Below, piece by piece: positions 19,086 through 30,092 of a stretch of DNA of 64,000 bases (its first letter is position 1; each line of letters opens with the position of its first letter). Made by a program: the position numbers and the translations under genes. The DNA is from Luteimonas sp. Its GTDB lineage: Bacteria > Pseudomonadota > Gammaproteobacteria > Xanthomonadales > Xanthomonadaceae. The stretch is from contig JANPZU010000003.1 in the NCBI GenBank assembly GCA_024707405.1, positions 434,001 through 498,000 on the forward strand. The letters are read 5' to 3'. The notes under the pieces are model-generated. The model was not told the origin of the DNA. It made no database searches and worked only from the letters and a program-made list of their open reading frames with translations.

Positions 19086-19769
19086 ATGACGACGACATTT
19101 TCCAAGACGATCGCCCTTGCCATGGCGTTGTCGCTCGCCGCCCTGCTGCCGGCGCACGCCTCACTCACGCCCTTCACCGCGCAGTACTCGGCCAAGTACA
19201 AGAGCATCCCGGCCAGCGGCGTGATGACCCTGTCTCCTCGCGGCAGCCAGTGGACACTGGCGATGAACGTCAGCAACGTCGCCGCCTCCATGAGCCAGGC
19301 CACCCTGTTCACCGAGGCACGCGGCATCTTGCTGCCGCTTGGCGGCAGCGACCAGGCCAGCTATCTCGGGCAACGCAAGACCGTCCCGGCGCGCTTCGAC
19401 TGGCGTGGGATGCAGGCGACCTGGAGCGGCGACGCGAAAGCTTCCCGCCGCGGCCCGGTGGCGATCCGCGCGGGCGACATCGACGGACTGCTGCTGCAGC
19501 TCGCGCTCGCGCGCGACGTGCCGGCCGGCAAGCCGCTGAACTATCGCGTGATCGAGAACGGCAAGGCCCGTCCGATGTCGTTCCGCCGCGCCGGCACCGA
19601 AAACGTGACCGTCAACGGTCGCTCGATGCAGGCCACCAAGGTCACGCAGTCCTCCGACGGCAAGACCACCACCGCATGGATCGTCGCCGGCGTGCCGGTG
19701 CCGGTGCGCATCGTGCAGGCCGAGGGCGGCAGCGAAACGGTCAGCCTGCGGTTGACCTCCTGGCGCTGA
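19086..19769 (+). CDS. Exported DUF3108 protein, third tandem copy
   Basis: 227 residues. A signal peptide (MTTTFSKTIALAMALSLAALLPAHA) precedes a DUF3108-type domain closest to the second copy: 'FTAQYSAKYKSIPASGVMTL', 'RFDWRGMQATWSGDAKASRRG', 'AIRAGDIDGLLLQLALARDV' (key residues GDIDGLLLQLALARD) and 'VPVPVRIVQAEGG'. It begins 48 bp after the second copy. Three diverged copies in a row suggest old duplication and different ligands or partners. It converges with the EF-hand protein gene 19 bp away; a partly paired GC hairpin spans that gap. Confidence 0.85.
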   Translation: MTTTFSKTIALAMALSLAALLPAHASLTPFTAQYSAKYKSIPASGVMTLSPRGSQWTLAMNVSNVAASMSQATLFTEARGILLPLGGSDQASYLGQRKTVPARFDWRGMQATWSGDAKASRRGPVAIRAGDIDGLLLQLALARDVPAGKPLNYRVIENGKARPMSFRRAGTENVTVNGRSMQATKVTQSSDGKTTTAWIVAGVPVPVRIVQAEGGSETVSLRLTSWR

Positions 19770-19788
19770 CGCCGCGCGTCAGGCGCAC

Positions 19789-21628
<1,840 letters not shown>

Positions 21629-21681
21629 GAGTCCCGGCCCCTCGCCGCCGCGGATGGCGGTTTTTTGCGCCGGGAAGCGCC

Positions 21682-21687
21682 TAAAAT
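21682..21687 (+). promoter_or_regulatory. Candidate -10 element (TAAAAT) before kdsD
   Basis: CTAAAATG lies 37 bases before the kdsD start and 54 bases past the BolA-like start on the other strand. It is preceded by a T-run (TTTTTT at 21661). No recognisable -35 box at the ideal distance. Confidence 0.35.
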
Positions 21688-21724
21688 GAACGGAATAGCC
21701 TAGCGGAAAGCCTTGCGCCCGGAT

Positions 21725-22723
21725 ATGGCCGTGACCAGGACACAACCCGTCGAAAGCCAGACGCCCGCCGACAGCGGACGGCGCGTGTTCGACATCGAGA
21801 TCCGCGCCCTGCAGGCCGTCGGCGCCCGCATCGACGGCGCTTTCACGCAGGCCTGCGAACGCATCCTCGCCTGCCGCGGCCGCGTGGTCTGCATCGGCAT
21901 GGGCAAGTCCGGGCACATCGCGCGCAAGATCGCGGCCACGCTGGCCTCCACCGGTACGCCGGCGTTCTTCGTGCATCCGGGTGAAGCCGGGCATGGCGAC
22001 CTGGGCATGGTCACCGATGCCGACGTGGTGCTCGCGCTCTCCTACTCGGGTGAATCCGACGAGATCCTGATGCTGCTGCCGGTGCTCAAGCGCCAGGGCA
22101 ACGTGCTGGTGGCGATGACCGGGCGCCCGCAATCGACGCTGGCCCAGGCCGCCGACGTGCACCTCGACGTCAGCGTGCCCGAGGAAGCCTGCCCGCTGCA
22201 CCTCGCACCGACCTCCAGTACCACCGCCTCGCTGGCACTGGGCGATGCGCTGGCCGTTGCGCTGCTGGAGGCACGCGGCTTCACCTCCGACGACTTCGCG
22301 CGCTCGCACCCGGCCGGCGCTCTCGGCCGCCGCCTGCTGCTGCACATCTCCGACGTGATGCATGTCGGCGACGACGTGCCGCGCGTCGATGGCGAAGCGA
22401 CGCTCGACGAAGCCCTTCTGGAAATCAGCCGCAAGCGGCTCGGCGTGACCGCCGTGGTCGATGGCGATGGCCACCTGCTGGGGCTCTACACCGACGGCGA
22501 CCTGCGTCGCACGTTGGCCGATCGCAGCGTCGACGTGCGCGGCACGCGCATCGCCGAGGTGATGACGCGCGACCCAGTGACCATCGGCGCAGATGCGCTT
22601 GCGGTGGAAGCCGCGCAGTTGATGGAAACCCGCAAGATCAACGCGCTGCTGGTGCTCGATGCGGAGCGTCGCGTCGTGGGCGCGCTCAACATCCATGACC
22701 TGCTGCGCGCAAGGGTGGTGTGA
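21725..22723 (+). CDS. kdsD: D-arabinose-5-phosphate isomerase KdsD
   Basis: 332 residues. An N-terminal SIS domain ('CIGMGKSGHIARKIAATLAS', key residues GMGKSG; 'HPGEAGHGDLGM'; 'LSYSGESDE'; 'LAPTSSTTASLALGD') is followed by a pair of CBS domains (about 205-332, ending 'LNIHDLLRARVV'). It isomerises ribulose-5-phosphate to arabinose-5-phosphate, the first step to Kdo of LPS. It begins the conserved gammaproteobacterial cluster kdsD-kdsC-lptCAB-rpoN. A TTG four codons upstream (21713) is the only alternative start nearby. Confidence 0.95.
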   Translation: MAVTRTQPVESQTPADSGRRVFDIEIRALQAVGARIDGAFTQACERILACRGRVVCIGMGKSGHIARKIAATLASTGTPAFFVHPGEAGHGDLGMVTDADVVLALSYSGESDEILMLLPVLKRQGNVLVAMTGRPQSTLAQAADVHLDVSVPEEACPLHLAPTSSTTASLALGDALAVALLEARGFTSDDFARSHPAGALGRRLLLHISDVMHVGDDVPRVDGEATLDEALLEISRKRLGVTAVVDGDGHLLGLYTDGDLRRTLADRSVDVRGTRIAEVMTRDPVTIGADALAVEAAQLMETRKINALLVLDAERRVVGALNIHDLLRARVV

Positions 22724-22727
22724 CCGG

Positions 22728-23276
22728 ATGACCGATTCCACGCTCCAGTCATGGCCCGCCGACCTCGTCGCCCGCGCAGCGAAGGTGAAGCTGGCGTGCT
22801 TCGACGTCGACGGTACGCTCACCGACGGCCGCCTGTTCTTCGACGAAGACCACCGCGAAAGCAAGTCCTTCCACGTGCTCGACGGCCAGGGCCTCGTACT
22901 GCTGCGCAAGTCCGGCGTCGCCGTGGCCTTCGTCACCGCACGCACCAGCAAGGTGGCGCTCAACCGCGCACGCGAACTCGGCGTGGAAGGCCACGACTCC
23001 GTGAAGGACAAGCTGGCCTGCATCGAAGACCTCTGTGCCCGGCTCGGCATCGGACTGGATGAAGTCGCCTTCATGGGCGACGACCTACCCGACCTGACCG
23101 TGCTGCGCCATGTCGGTCTGGCCGTGGCGCCGGCCAACGTGCATCCATGGATCCGCGGCGAAGTGCACTGGATCACCGGCGCGCGTGGCGGCGAAGGCGC
23201 GGCGCGCGAGTTGTGCGACCTGGTGCTGCACGCACATGGCAAGGTCGAAGTCCTGCTGGCCGGAGGCCACCCATGA
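22728..23276 (+). CDS. kdsC: 3-deoxy-D-manno-octulosonate-8-phosphate phosphatase KdsC
   Basis: 182 residues, HAD superfamily without a cap domain. Motif I 'ACFDVDGTLTDG' (nucleophile and acid Asp residues), motif II 'FVTARTS', Lys in 'SVKDKLA' and motif IV 'FMGDDLPDL' are all present. It removes phosphate from Kdo-8-phosphate after KdsA; KdsA itself is not in this window. It starts four bases after kdsD and overlaps lptC by four bases (ATGA). Confidence 0.95.
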   Translation: MTDSTLQSWPADLVARAAKVKLACFDVDGTLTDGRLFFDEDHRESKSFHVLDGQGLVLLRKSGVAVAFVTARTSKVALNRARELGVEGHDSVKDKLACIEDLCARLGIGLDEVAFMGDDLPDLTVLRHVGLAVAPANVHPWIRGEVHWITGARGGEGAARELCDLVLHAHGKVEVLLAGGHP

Positions 23277-23833
23277 GCTGGCGCACCGCCCTGGTGATCG
23301 CCTTGCTGGTCGGCGCGCTGGTGTCGGGCTGGTCGGCATGGATCCACCGCGACGAAGCCGTGGCCGATGCCGCGGAAGAACAACGCTCGGACTACGTGCT
23401 GCATGATTTCGAGCTGGTCACGCTCGATGCCGAGGGCAAGGAGTCGTTTTCGCTCAAGGCGCCCAGCCTGCGCCAGACGCCCGGGGCGAGGACGCTGGAA
23501 CTCACCACTCCGGTGTTCCTGATGCCCGACCAGCACGGCAGCCACTGGGAGATCCATTCCAGGACCGGCTGGGTGAACGAAACCAGCGAAGAGATCCGCC
23601 TGCGCGGCGACGTGGTCGCCAACAGCCCCATGGGCGCCACGCGGCCGACGGTCATGAACACCGAAGAACTCGACGTGTTCCCGCAACAGAACCTCGCCAC
23701 CTCCCCCGCCGCCGTCGCCATCACCAGCCCCGGATCTACAATGCATGGCACCGGCATGCGTGCGCACCTGTCCGACAAGCGCATCGAACTCCTGTCCAAG
23801 GTGAAACTGAGCCATGAACCGAACCGCCGCTAG
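23273..23833 (+). CDS. lptC: LPS export system protein LptC
   Basis: 186 residues with one N-terminal membrane anchor ('ALVIALLVGALVSGW', residues 5-20) and a periplasmic beta-jellyroll: 'SDYVLHDFELVTLDAEGKES', 'SLRQTPGARTLELTTPVF' and 'GWVNETSEEIRLRGDVV'. LptC receives LPS from LptB2FG and passes it to LptA along the periplasmic bridge. Sequence conservation in LptC is low, so the call relies on fold pattern, length and position between kdsC and lptA. It overlaps lptA by 20 bases. Confidence 0.92.
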   Translation: MSWRTALVIALLVGALVSGWSAWIHRDEAVADAAEEQRSDYVLHDFELVTLDAEGKESFSLKAPSLRQTPGARTLELTTPVFLMPDQHGSHWEIHSRTGWVNETSEEIRLRGDVVANSPMGATRPTVMNTEELDVFPQQNLATSPAAVAITSPGSTMHGTGMRAHLSDKRIELLSKVKLSHEPNRR

Positions 23834-24340
23834 CGCCATGCTGCTTGCCGCCGCCGCGATCCTCGCCGGCGATGCCTCCGCGAAGTCCACGGATCGCAAC
23901 CAGACCCTCAATGCGGAATCCGACACCAGCGACTGCCGCATGGTGGACAACGCGCCCTGCATCCTCTCAGGCAACGTCAAGATCACCCAGGGCACGCTGG
24001 ACATCCAGGCCGCGCGCGCCGATTTCACCATCCGCGACGGCGATATCCGGGTCGCCAAGCTCACCGGTTCACCCGTGCGCATGAGCCAGGAAATGGACAA
24101 TGGCGGACGCATGAACGCGACCGCGTCGCGCATCGACTACGACCTCGCGCAGGACACCATCGTGCTGCTCGGCAATGCCTCGATCCAGCAACCGGGCCAC
24201 GGCAGCATCGCGGGCGAGCGCATCGTCTACAACACCCGCACCGGGCAGATGCAGGGTGGCGGCGAAGGCAGCCGCGTCAGGCTGCAGTTCGAACCGCGCA
24301 ACCGCCCGGCCGCGCAGTCGTCCGGCGGCGGGAGCGACTG

Positions 24341-24341
<1 letters not shown>
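23814..24341 (+). CDS. lptA: LPS periplasmic bridge protein LptA
   Basis: 175 residues. A signal peptide ([23 protein letters not shown]) precedes an OstA-type domain: '[20 protein letters not shown]' (the SGNVxIxQGT motif), '[19 protein letters not shown]' and '[17 protein letters not shown]'. LptA polymerises into the bridge that carries LPS from LptC to LptD. The last ~20 residues are Gly/Ser-rich and probably flexible. Its stop and the lptB start share the base at 24341. Confidence 0.94.
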
Positions 24342-25060
<719 letters not shown>

Positions 25061-25096
25061 GCGCGCAGCCCCCGGCCCGGGCTCGGGGAGGAGCCG

Positions 25097-26533
25097 ATGA
25101 AGCCACGCTTGCAGACATCGCTGGGGCAACACCTCGTCCTGACGCCACAGTTGCGCCAGGCGTTGCACCTGCTCCAGTTGTCCGCGCTGGAACTCGACAA
25201 CGAAATCACCGAGGCCGTCGAGACCAACCCGCTGCTGGACTGGGAAGAGGAAGGACAAGCCCCGCCGCATCCGGGCGAGTCGCGGCAGCCGGAGGACGGC
25301 GAGGATCGTGCGGCGCCCGCTTCTTCCGAAGGCAACGACGACTGGGATCCGACCGGGGACACCTGGTACGAACGCAGCAGCTTCGATTCCGGCAGCCAGG
25401 ATCCGGACAACGACATGGACGCCGGGCAGCAGGTCGCCAAGACCGATTCGCTGCACGACCACCTGTCCTGGCAACTGCACCTGGGCCAACTCTCGCCGCG
25501 CGACCGCGCCATCGGCGCCGCCTTGGTCGACGCCATCGACGACGACGGCTACCTGCGTGAACCGTTGTCGGCGATCACGGATACGCTCCGCCCGGAGATC
25601 GAGGCCGATGCCGACGAGATCCAGGCCGTCCTGTCCCAGATCCAGTCCCTCGATCCGGTGGGCGTGGGCGCCCGCGACCTCGGCGAGTGCCTGACACTGC
25701 AACTGCATGCGCTGTCCGCGGACACGCCCGGCCGGGCGCTGGCGCTGCGCGCGGCGGCCGAACTCATCGACCGCCTGCCGAAGCTGGGCACGCCGGGACT
25801 GGCCGACGCCCTGTCCTGCAGCCAGACCGAGGCCGAGGCCGTGCTGCAGCTGCTGCGCTCGCTCGACCCCCGCCCCGGCGCGCGCTACGGCGACGTGCCC
25901 GCGGACAACTACATCACCCCCGATTGCGTCATCACCCGGCACAACGGGCTGTGGCGGGTCGCGCTGGCCTCCAACCACCAGTCGCGGCTGACCATCCACC
26001 GCGGCTACGAGCGGATGATCCAGCATGCGGCCGACCAGGATGCCGGCTACCTGCGCGGCCGGCTGCAGGAAGCGCGCTGGCTGCTGAAGAACCTCGAGGC
26101 GCGCGGCGAAACGCTGCTCAAGGTGGTGCGCTGCCTGGTCAGCCAGCAATCGGGCTTCCTGGAATTCGGCGCGCGCGCGCTGCGCCCGCTGACCCTGCGC
26201 GAGGTGGCGGCCGAGATCGGCATGCACGAGTCCACCGTATCGCGCGCGGTGGCGCGCAAGTACGTGCGCACGCCACGCGGCACGCTTGCGCTGCGGGATT
26301 TCTTCGCCTCCGGCATCAGTACCGGCAGCGGCGGCGGCGAGGCATCCAGCGTGGCCATCCAGCAGATGATCCGCACCATGATCGAGGCCGAGGATCCGCG
26401 CAAGCCGCTGTCCGACGCCCGCCTGGCCGAATCGCTCAAGGCCAACGGCATCCCGGTCGCGCGGCGTACGGTCGCCAAGTACCGCGAGGCGATGAACATC
26501 GCCGCATCGCACGAACGCGTACGCATCGCCTGA
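25097..26533 (+). CDS. rpoN: RNA polymerase sigma-54 factor
   Basis: 478 residues. Region I is Gln/Leu-rich ('LQTSLGQHLVLTPQLRQALH'), followed by an acidic linker (about 50-115), the core-binding region and the C-terminal helix-turn-helix. The RpoN box 'ARRTVAKYR' near the end reads the -24 element of promoters. Sigma-54 needs AAA+ activators to open DNA and controls nitrogen, motility and pilus genes. A GGGGAGGAG ribosome-binding site lies before the ATG. The downstream hpf, ptsN, hprK and rapZ order is typical of the locus. Confidence 0.96.
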   Translation: MKPRLQTSLGQHLVLTPQLRQALHLLQLSALELDNEITEAVETNPLLDWEEEGQAPPHPGESRQPEDGEDRAAPASSEGNDDWDPTGDTWYERSSFDSGSQDPDNDMDAGQQVAKTDSLHDHLSWQLHLGQLSPRDRAIGAALVDAIDDDGYLREPLSAITDTLRPEIEADADEIQAVLSQIQSLDPVGVGARDLGECLTLQLHALSADTPGRALALRAAAELIDRLPKLGTPGLADALSCSQTEAEAVLQLLRSLDPRPGARYGDVPADNYITPDCVITRHNGLWRVALASNHQSRLTIHRGYERMIQHAADQDAGYLRGRLQEARWLLKNLEARGETLLKVVRCLVSQQSGFLEFGARALRPLTLREVAAEIGMHESTVSRAVARKYVRTPRGTLALRDFFASGISTGSGGGEASSVAIQQMIRTMIEAEDPRKPLSDARLAESLKANGIPVARRTVAKYREAMNIAASHERVRIA

Positions 26534-26656
26534 CCCCTCCACGGCCGGTCGCCAGCCATCGACGCCTGCGTTAACCTCTTGGCAACCATCGCGCGGCCCG
26601 ATTGCGCGATGCTAGTCCGGCGACGAGACACCGAAGTGCCGCACAAGGAGGCCAAC

Positions 26657-26983
26657 ATGCAACTCGAGATCCACGGACAGCAGATCGAAGTCACCCCCGC
26701 CCTGCGCGATTACGTCGACAACAAGCTGCAGCGACTCGACCGTCACATCGACCAACCCTTCGAGGTGCGCGTGCAACTCGGCCTGGACAAGCCGAACCAT
26801 CGCGCCGAGGCCACGATCAACCTGTCCGGCAAGACGCTGCACGCCGATGCATCCGCCATCGACATGTACGCCGCCATCGACCTGCTCGCCGACAAGCTCG
26901 ACCGGCTGCTGGTCAAGCACCGCAAGAAGCAGGTCGACCACCACCGCGGCGAGAACCCCGTCCGCGACGGCAGCTTCGGCTGA
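26657..26983 (+). CDS. hpf: Ribosome hibernation promoting factor, short form
   Basis: 108 residues with the beta-alpha fold of short HPF/YhbH: 'QLEIHGQQIEVTPALRDYV', 'NKLQRLDRHIDQPFEVRVQL' and a basic 'KLDRLLVKHRKKQVDHH'. It binds the 30S decoding centre and promotes 100S ribosome dimers in stationary phase. The lack of a C-terminal dimerisation domain marks the short type, which acts with RMF in other bacteria; no rmf gene is seen here. The start is supported by AAGGAGG eight bases upstream. Confidence 0.95.
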   Translation: MQLEIHGQQIEVTPALRDYVDNKLQRLDRHIDQPFEVRVQLGLDKPNHRAEATINLSGKTLHADASAIDMYAAIDLLADKLDRLLVKHRKKQVDHHRGENPVRDGSFG

Positions 26984-27011
26984 CGTCCCTCAAGCACGAC
27001 GACGCGCCGGC

Positions 27012-27479
27012 ATGCCCTGGATCGACCTGCTCGCCGCCGACCGCGTCGTCCTGCTGGTCGAACCGGTCTCCCGAGACCACGTGCTCGATGCCGCCGCGCG
27101 GCTGCTCGGCGGCAATTCCCCCACCGTCACACCAGCCATTTCCGCGGCGTTGCGCGACCGCGAGGCGATCGGCAGCACCGGCATCGGCCGGGGCGTCGCC
27201 ATCCCGCATGCACGCGGCCCGATGTTCCACCAGCCGCGTGGCGCATTCCTCCGACTGGTGCAGCCAGTCGACTTCGGCGCCAACGACGGCCAACCGGTCG
27301 ACCTGGTATTCGCGATGTGCGCGCCCGAAGACCTGCCCGAGCTGCACCTGCAGCACCTGGCCGGAATCGCCGAACGCTTCGCCGAGCCGGACTTCCTGCT
27401 CACGCTGCGCGACGCTCCCGACCTGGCGGCGCTGCGCACGGCGTTGTTCGCCCGCCCCTCCCTTGTCCCGGCTGCCTGA
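27012..27479 (+). CDS. ptsN: Nitrogen-related PTS EIIA component (EIIA-Ntr)
   Basis: 155 residues. 'REAIGSTGIGRGVAIPHARG' carries the phosphorylated His of EIIA-Ntr (IPHAR), and 'VDLVFAMCAPEDLPELHLQH' is the standard family core. Its phosphorylation state regulates potassium transport and other targets elsewhere. It sits immediately before hprK (three bases apart). The only EI in view is the short PtsI-type enzyme downstream, not PtsP, so phosphate may reach PtsN from the same EI-HPr pair. Confidence 0.94.
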   Translation: MPWIDLLAADRVVLLVEPVSRDHVLDAAARLLGGNSPTVTPAISAALRDREAIGSTGIGRGVAIPHARGPMFHQPRGAFLRLVQPVDFGANDGQPVDLVFAMCAPEDLPELHLQHLAGIAERFAEPDFLLTLRDAPDLAALRTALFARPSLVPAA

Positions 27480-27482
27480 CGC

Positions 27483-28446
27483 ATGAACGCCAGCATCACC
27501 GCGCGCGATCTCTTCGAGCAGCAGCAGGAACGGCTGGCATTGCGCTGGCTCGCCGGGCAGGAAGGTGCCTCGCGCGTACTCGAATCGGTCGAGACCAACG
27601 CCCGCCGACCATCGCTGGCTGGCTATCTCAACATCATCTACCCCAACAAGGTGCAGATCCTCGGTACCGAGGAACTTTCGTGGCTCGACGGCCTGGACTC
27701 GCGGCTGCGCTGGGAAACCATCGAGCGGCTGATGCAGTACCGACCGCTGGCACTGGTGATCAGCAAGAACCAATCCTGCCCGGAGGATCTGCGCGAAGCA
27801 GCGGAGGAATCGCAGACGCCGTTGTGGTCCTCGCCCAAGCGCGGCCATGAACTGCTCAACCACCTGCAGTACCACCTCGCGCGCTCACTCGCGCCGCGGG
27901 TCACGCTGCATGGCGTGTTCATGGAGATCTATTCGATCGGCGTGCTGATCACCGGCGAGTCCGGCTCGGGCAAGAGCGAGCTCGCACTGGAACTGGTCAC
28001 CCGCGGCCATCGCCTGGTCGCAGACGACGCACCCGAATTCACCCAGATCGCACCCGACGTCCTCGATGGCTCCTGCCCCGAACTGCTGCAGGGACCTGCT
28101 GGAATTGCGCGGCCTTGGCGTGCTCAACATCCGCCAGATGTTCGGCGACACCGCGGTGAAGCGGAATAAGTACCTGCGCCTGATCGTGCACCTCAGCCGT
28201 CCCGGCTCCGAACCGCAGCAGCACGAGGACGGCATGGTGCGGCTCACCGGCGACCTCGGCGTGCGCCGCGTGCTCGACCTCGACGTACCCATGATCACGC
28301 TGCCGGTGATGCCCGGTCGCAACCTGGCAGTGCTGACCGAAGCGGCCACCCGCACCCACATCCTGCGTGCGAAGGGAGTGGATCCCGCGGCGGCGTTCCT
28401 CGCCCGCCACTCGCACTTCCTCGAACACGGCGGCAACACGCCATGA
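27483..28446 (+). pseudogene. hprK: HPr kinase/phosphorylase, broken by one extra base
   Basis: One inserted G in the GGG at 28091-28093 splits the gene. The first frame carries the N-terminal domain and the P-loop '[19 protein letters not shown]' and stops prematurely. The correct frame resumes as '[20 protein letters not shown]', the HPrK signature, and runs to '[10 protein letters not shown]'. Removing one G gives a 320-residue protein, the normal length for the family. HPrK phosphorylates and dephosphorylates HPr at a serine, linking PTS phosphorylation to regulation. The gene is embedded in an intact operon and overlaps rapZ by four bases, so sequence error is the likely cause. Confidence 0.87.
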
Positions 28447-29330
28447 CCCAACCCGACCATCCCCATGCCTCCTCGTCGCTGCTCGTCGTCACCGGCATGT
28501 CCGGCGGCGGCAAGTCGGTCGCGCTCAACACCTTCGAAGACCTCGACTTCTACTGCGTCGACAACCTGCCGGCGGAACTGCTGCCCGATTTCGTGCGTTC
28601 CGCATCGCACCCCGAACGCACGACGCAGAAGCTCGCGGTCGGCATCGACATGCGCAGCCGCGGCGACCTGGCCAACATGCCCGAATGGCTGTCCACGGTC
28701 GGCGGCATGGGACTCGACCCCAGGCTGGTGTTCTTCGATGCCGACGACCACGTGCTGCTCAAGCGCTATGCAGAGACCCGCCGACGCCATCCGCTGACCC
28801 ACCTCGGCCTGCCGCTCGCCGATGCCATCGCGCTGGAGCGGCAGGCGCTCAAGCCCTTGCGCGCCCTGGCCGACGTGACCATCGACACCAGCCAGCTCAA
28901 CGTGCACCAGTTGCGCCGCCGGGTGATCACCGAGCTCGGCCTGGGCATGGACTCGTCGCTATCGCTGTTGTTCGAGTCGTTCGCGTACCGTCGCGGCGTG
29001 CCCGCCGATGCCGACTTCGTGTTCGATGCCCGCGCCCTGCCCAACCCGCACTGGGATCCACGGCTCCGCCCACTGTCGGGACGCGATGCCGATGTGCGCA
29101 CGTTCTTCGAAGGGCAGGCCGACGTGGTGGAATTCACCGACCAGGTCTCGGGCTTCCTCGACACCTGGCTGCCACGGATGCAGTCCGACACGACGCGCAG
29201 TTACGTCACCGTCGCCTTCGGCTGCACCGGCGGGCGGCACCGCTCGGTCTATCTTGCCGAGACGCTCGCCCGGCACGCCCGTGAACGCGGCTGGGACGAA
29301 GTCGCGACCTACCACCGCGAGCTCGACTGA
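28443..29330 (+). CDS. rapZ: RNase adapter protein RapZ
   Basis: 295 residues. Walker A '[14 protein letters not shown]' near the N-terminus, '[12 protein letters not shown]', and the C-terminal '[16 protein letters not shown]' that binds glucosamine-6-phosphate and RNA. In E. coli, RapZ delivers the small RNA GlmZ to RNase E and so controls glmS. Whether GlmY/GlmZ exist here cannot be told; in xanthomonads the protein may sense amino sugars in another way. ATGA overlap with hprK. Confidence 0.95.
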   Translation: MTQPDHPHASSSLLVVTGMSGGGKSVALNTFEDLDFYCVDNLPAELLPDFVRSASHPERTTQKLAVGIDMRSRGDLANMPEWLSTVGGMGLDPRLVFFDADDHVLLKRYAETRRRHPLTHLGLPLADAIALERQALKPLRALADVTIDTSQLNVHQLRRRVITELGLGMDSSLSLLFESFAYRRGVPADADFVFDARALPNPHWDPRLRPLSGRDADVRTFFEGQADVVEFTDQVSGFLDTWLPRMQSDTTRSYVTVAFGCTGGRHRSVYLAETLARHARERGWDEVATYHRELD

Positions 29331-29400
29331 AACCATCACGGGAAGCACTGTTGCCTTCGGGCGCTATCGGACGGTCATGGTCGTCTGATAACTTGCAGGC

Positions 29401-29796
29401 ATGGCCGTCGGCATCCTCCTCGTCACCCACACCGGCATCGGCAGCGCGCTGGTCGCGGTCGCCGACGGGATGCTGCGTGGCAACCTGCCGCTGCGCGTGG
29501 AAGCGTTCGAGGTGCCATTCGATGGCGACCCGGACGCGCTGCTGCCACAGGCCAGCGCCGCGCTGCGCAAGGTCGACGGTGGCCACGGCGTGCTGATCCT
29601 GACCGACCTGTACGGCGCCACGCCTAGCAACCTGGCGGCCAAGCTGGCCCGGATCGGCACCCCGGCACGGCGGGTATCGGCGCTCAACTTGCCAATGCTG
29701 CTGCGCGTCCTCAATTATGCTGAGCTGCCGCTGGATGAACTTCCCGCCGTGGCCGCCGCCGGTGCACGCAACGGCGTGATCCACGACGACGCCTGA
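29401..29796 (+). CDS. PTS EIIA component, mannose/fructose (EIIA-Man) type
   Basis: 131 residues of the mannose-type EIIA family: 'GILLVTHTGIGSALV' holds the phosphorylated His (position ~9), 'ILTDLYGATPSNLAAKLAR' is the conserved mid-region (TDLxGATPxN) and 'LNLPMLLRVLNYAELPLDEL' closes the domain. No EIIB, EIIC or EIID subunit follows, so it probably serves as a phosphorylation-state signal rather than part of a transporter. It lies 17 bp before ptsH. A short gap of 70 bp separates it from rapZ. Confidence 0.92.
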   Translation: MAVGILLVTHTGIGSALVAVADGMLRGNLPLRVEAFEVPFDGDPDALLPQASAALRKVDGGHGVLILTDLYGATPSNLAAKLARIGTPARRVSALNLPMLLRVLNYAELPLDELPAVAAAGARNGVIHDDA

Positions 29797-29813
29797 AAGG
29801 ACGCCCCCGACAC

Positions 29814-30083
29814 ATGCTGGAACGTGAACTGCTCATCGCCAACAAGCTCGGACTGCACGCGCGCGCCACCGCCAAGCTGGTGCAGGTGTTGTCGAGCTTC
29901 CGTTGCAACGCCACCCTGATCGCGAAGGGCCGCGAGGTGAACGCGAAGAGCATCATGGGCGTCATGTTGCTGGCCGCGGGCCACGGCACCTCGGTCGTGC
30001 TGCGCGTGGAAGGCGAGGACGAGGCAGCCGCACTCGAGGCCGCGGCCGCCCTGTTCGAACGGAAGTTCGATGAAGAAGCCTGA
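29814..30083 (+). CDS. ptsH: Phosphocarrier protein HPr
   Basis: 89 residues. 'NKLGLHARATAKLVQVLSSF' holds the EI-phosphorylated His15, and 'NAKSIMGVMLLAAGHG' holds the regulatory Ser46 target of HPr kinase. HPr shuttles phosphate from EI to the EIIA proteins. The presence of an intact Ser46 region supports a working HprK, against the broken hprK frame upstream. It is nine bases from ptsI. Confidence 0.96.
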   Translation: MLERELLIANKLGLHARATAKLVQVLSSFRCNATLIAKGREVNAKSIMGVMLLAAGHGTSVVLRVEGEDEAAALEAAAALFERKFDEEA

Positions 30084-30092
30084 GCGCCATAG

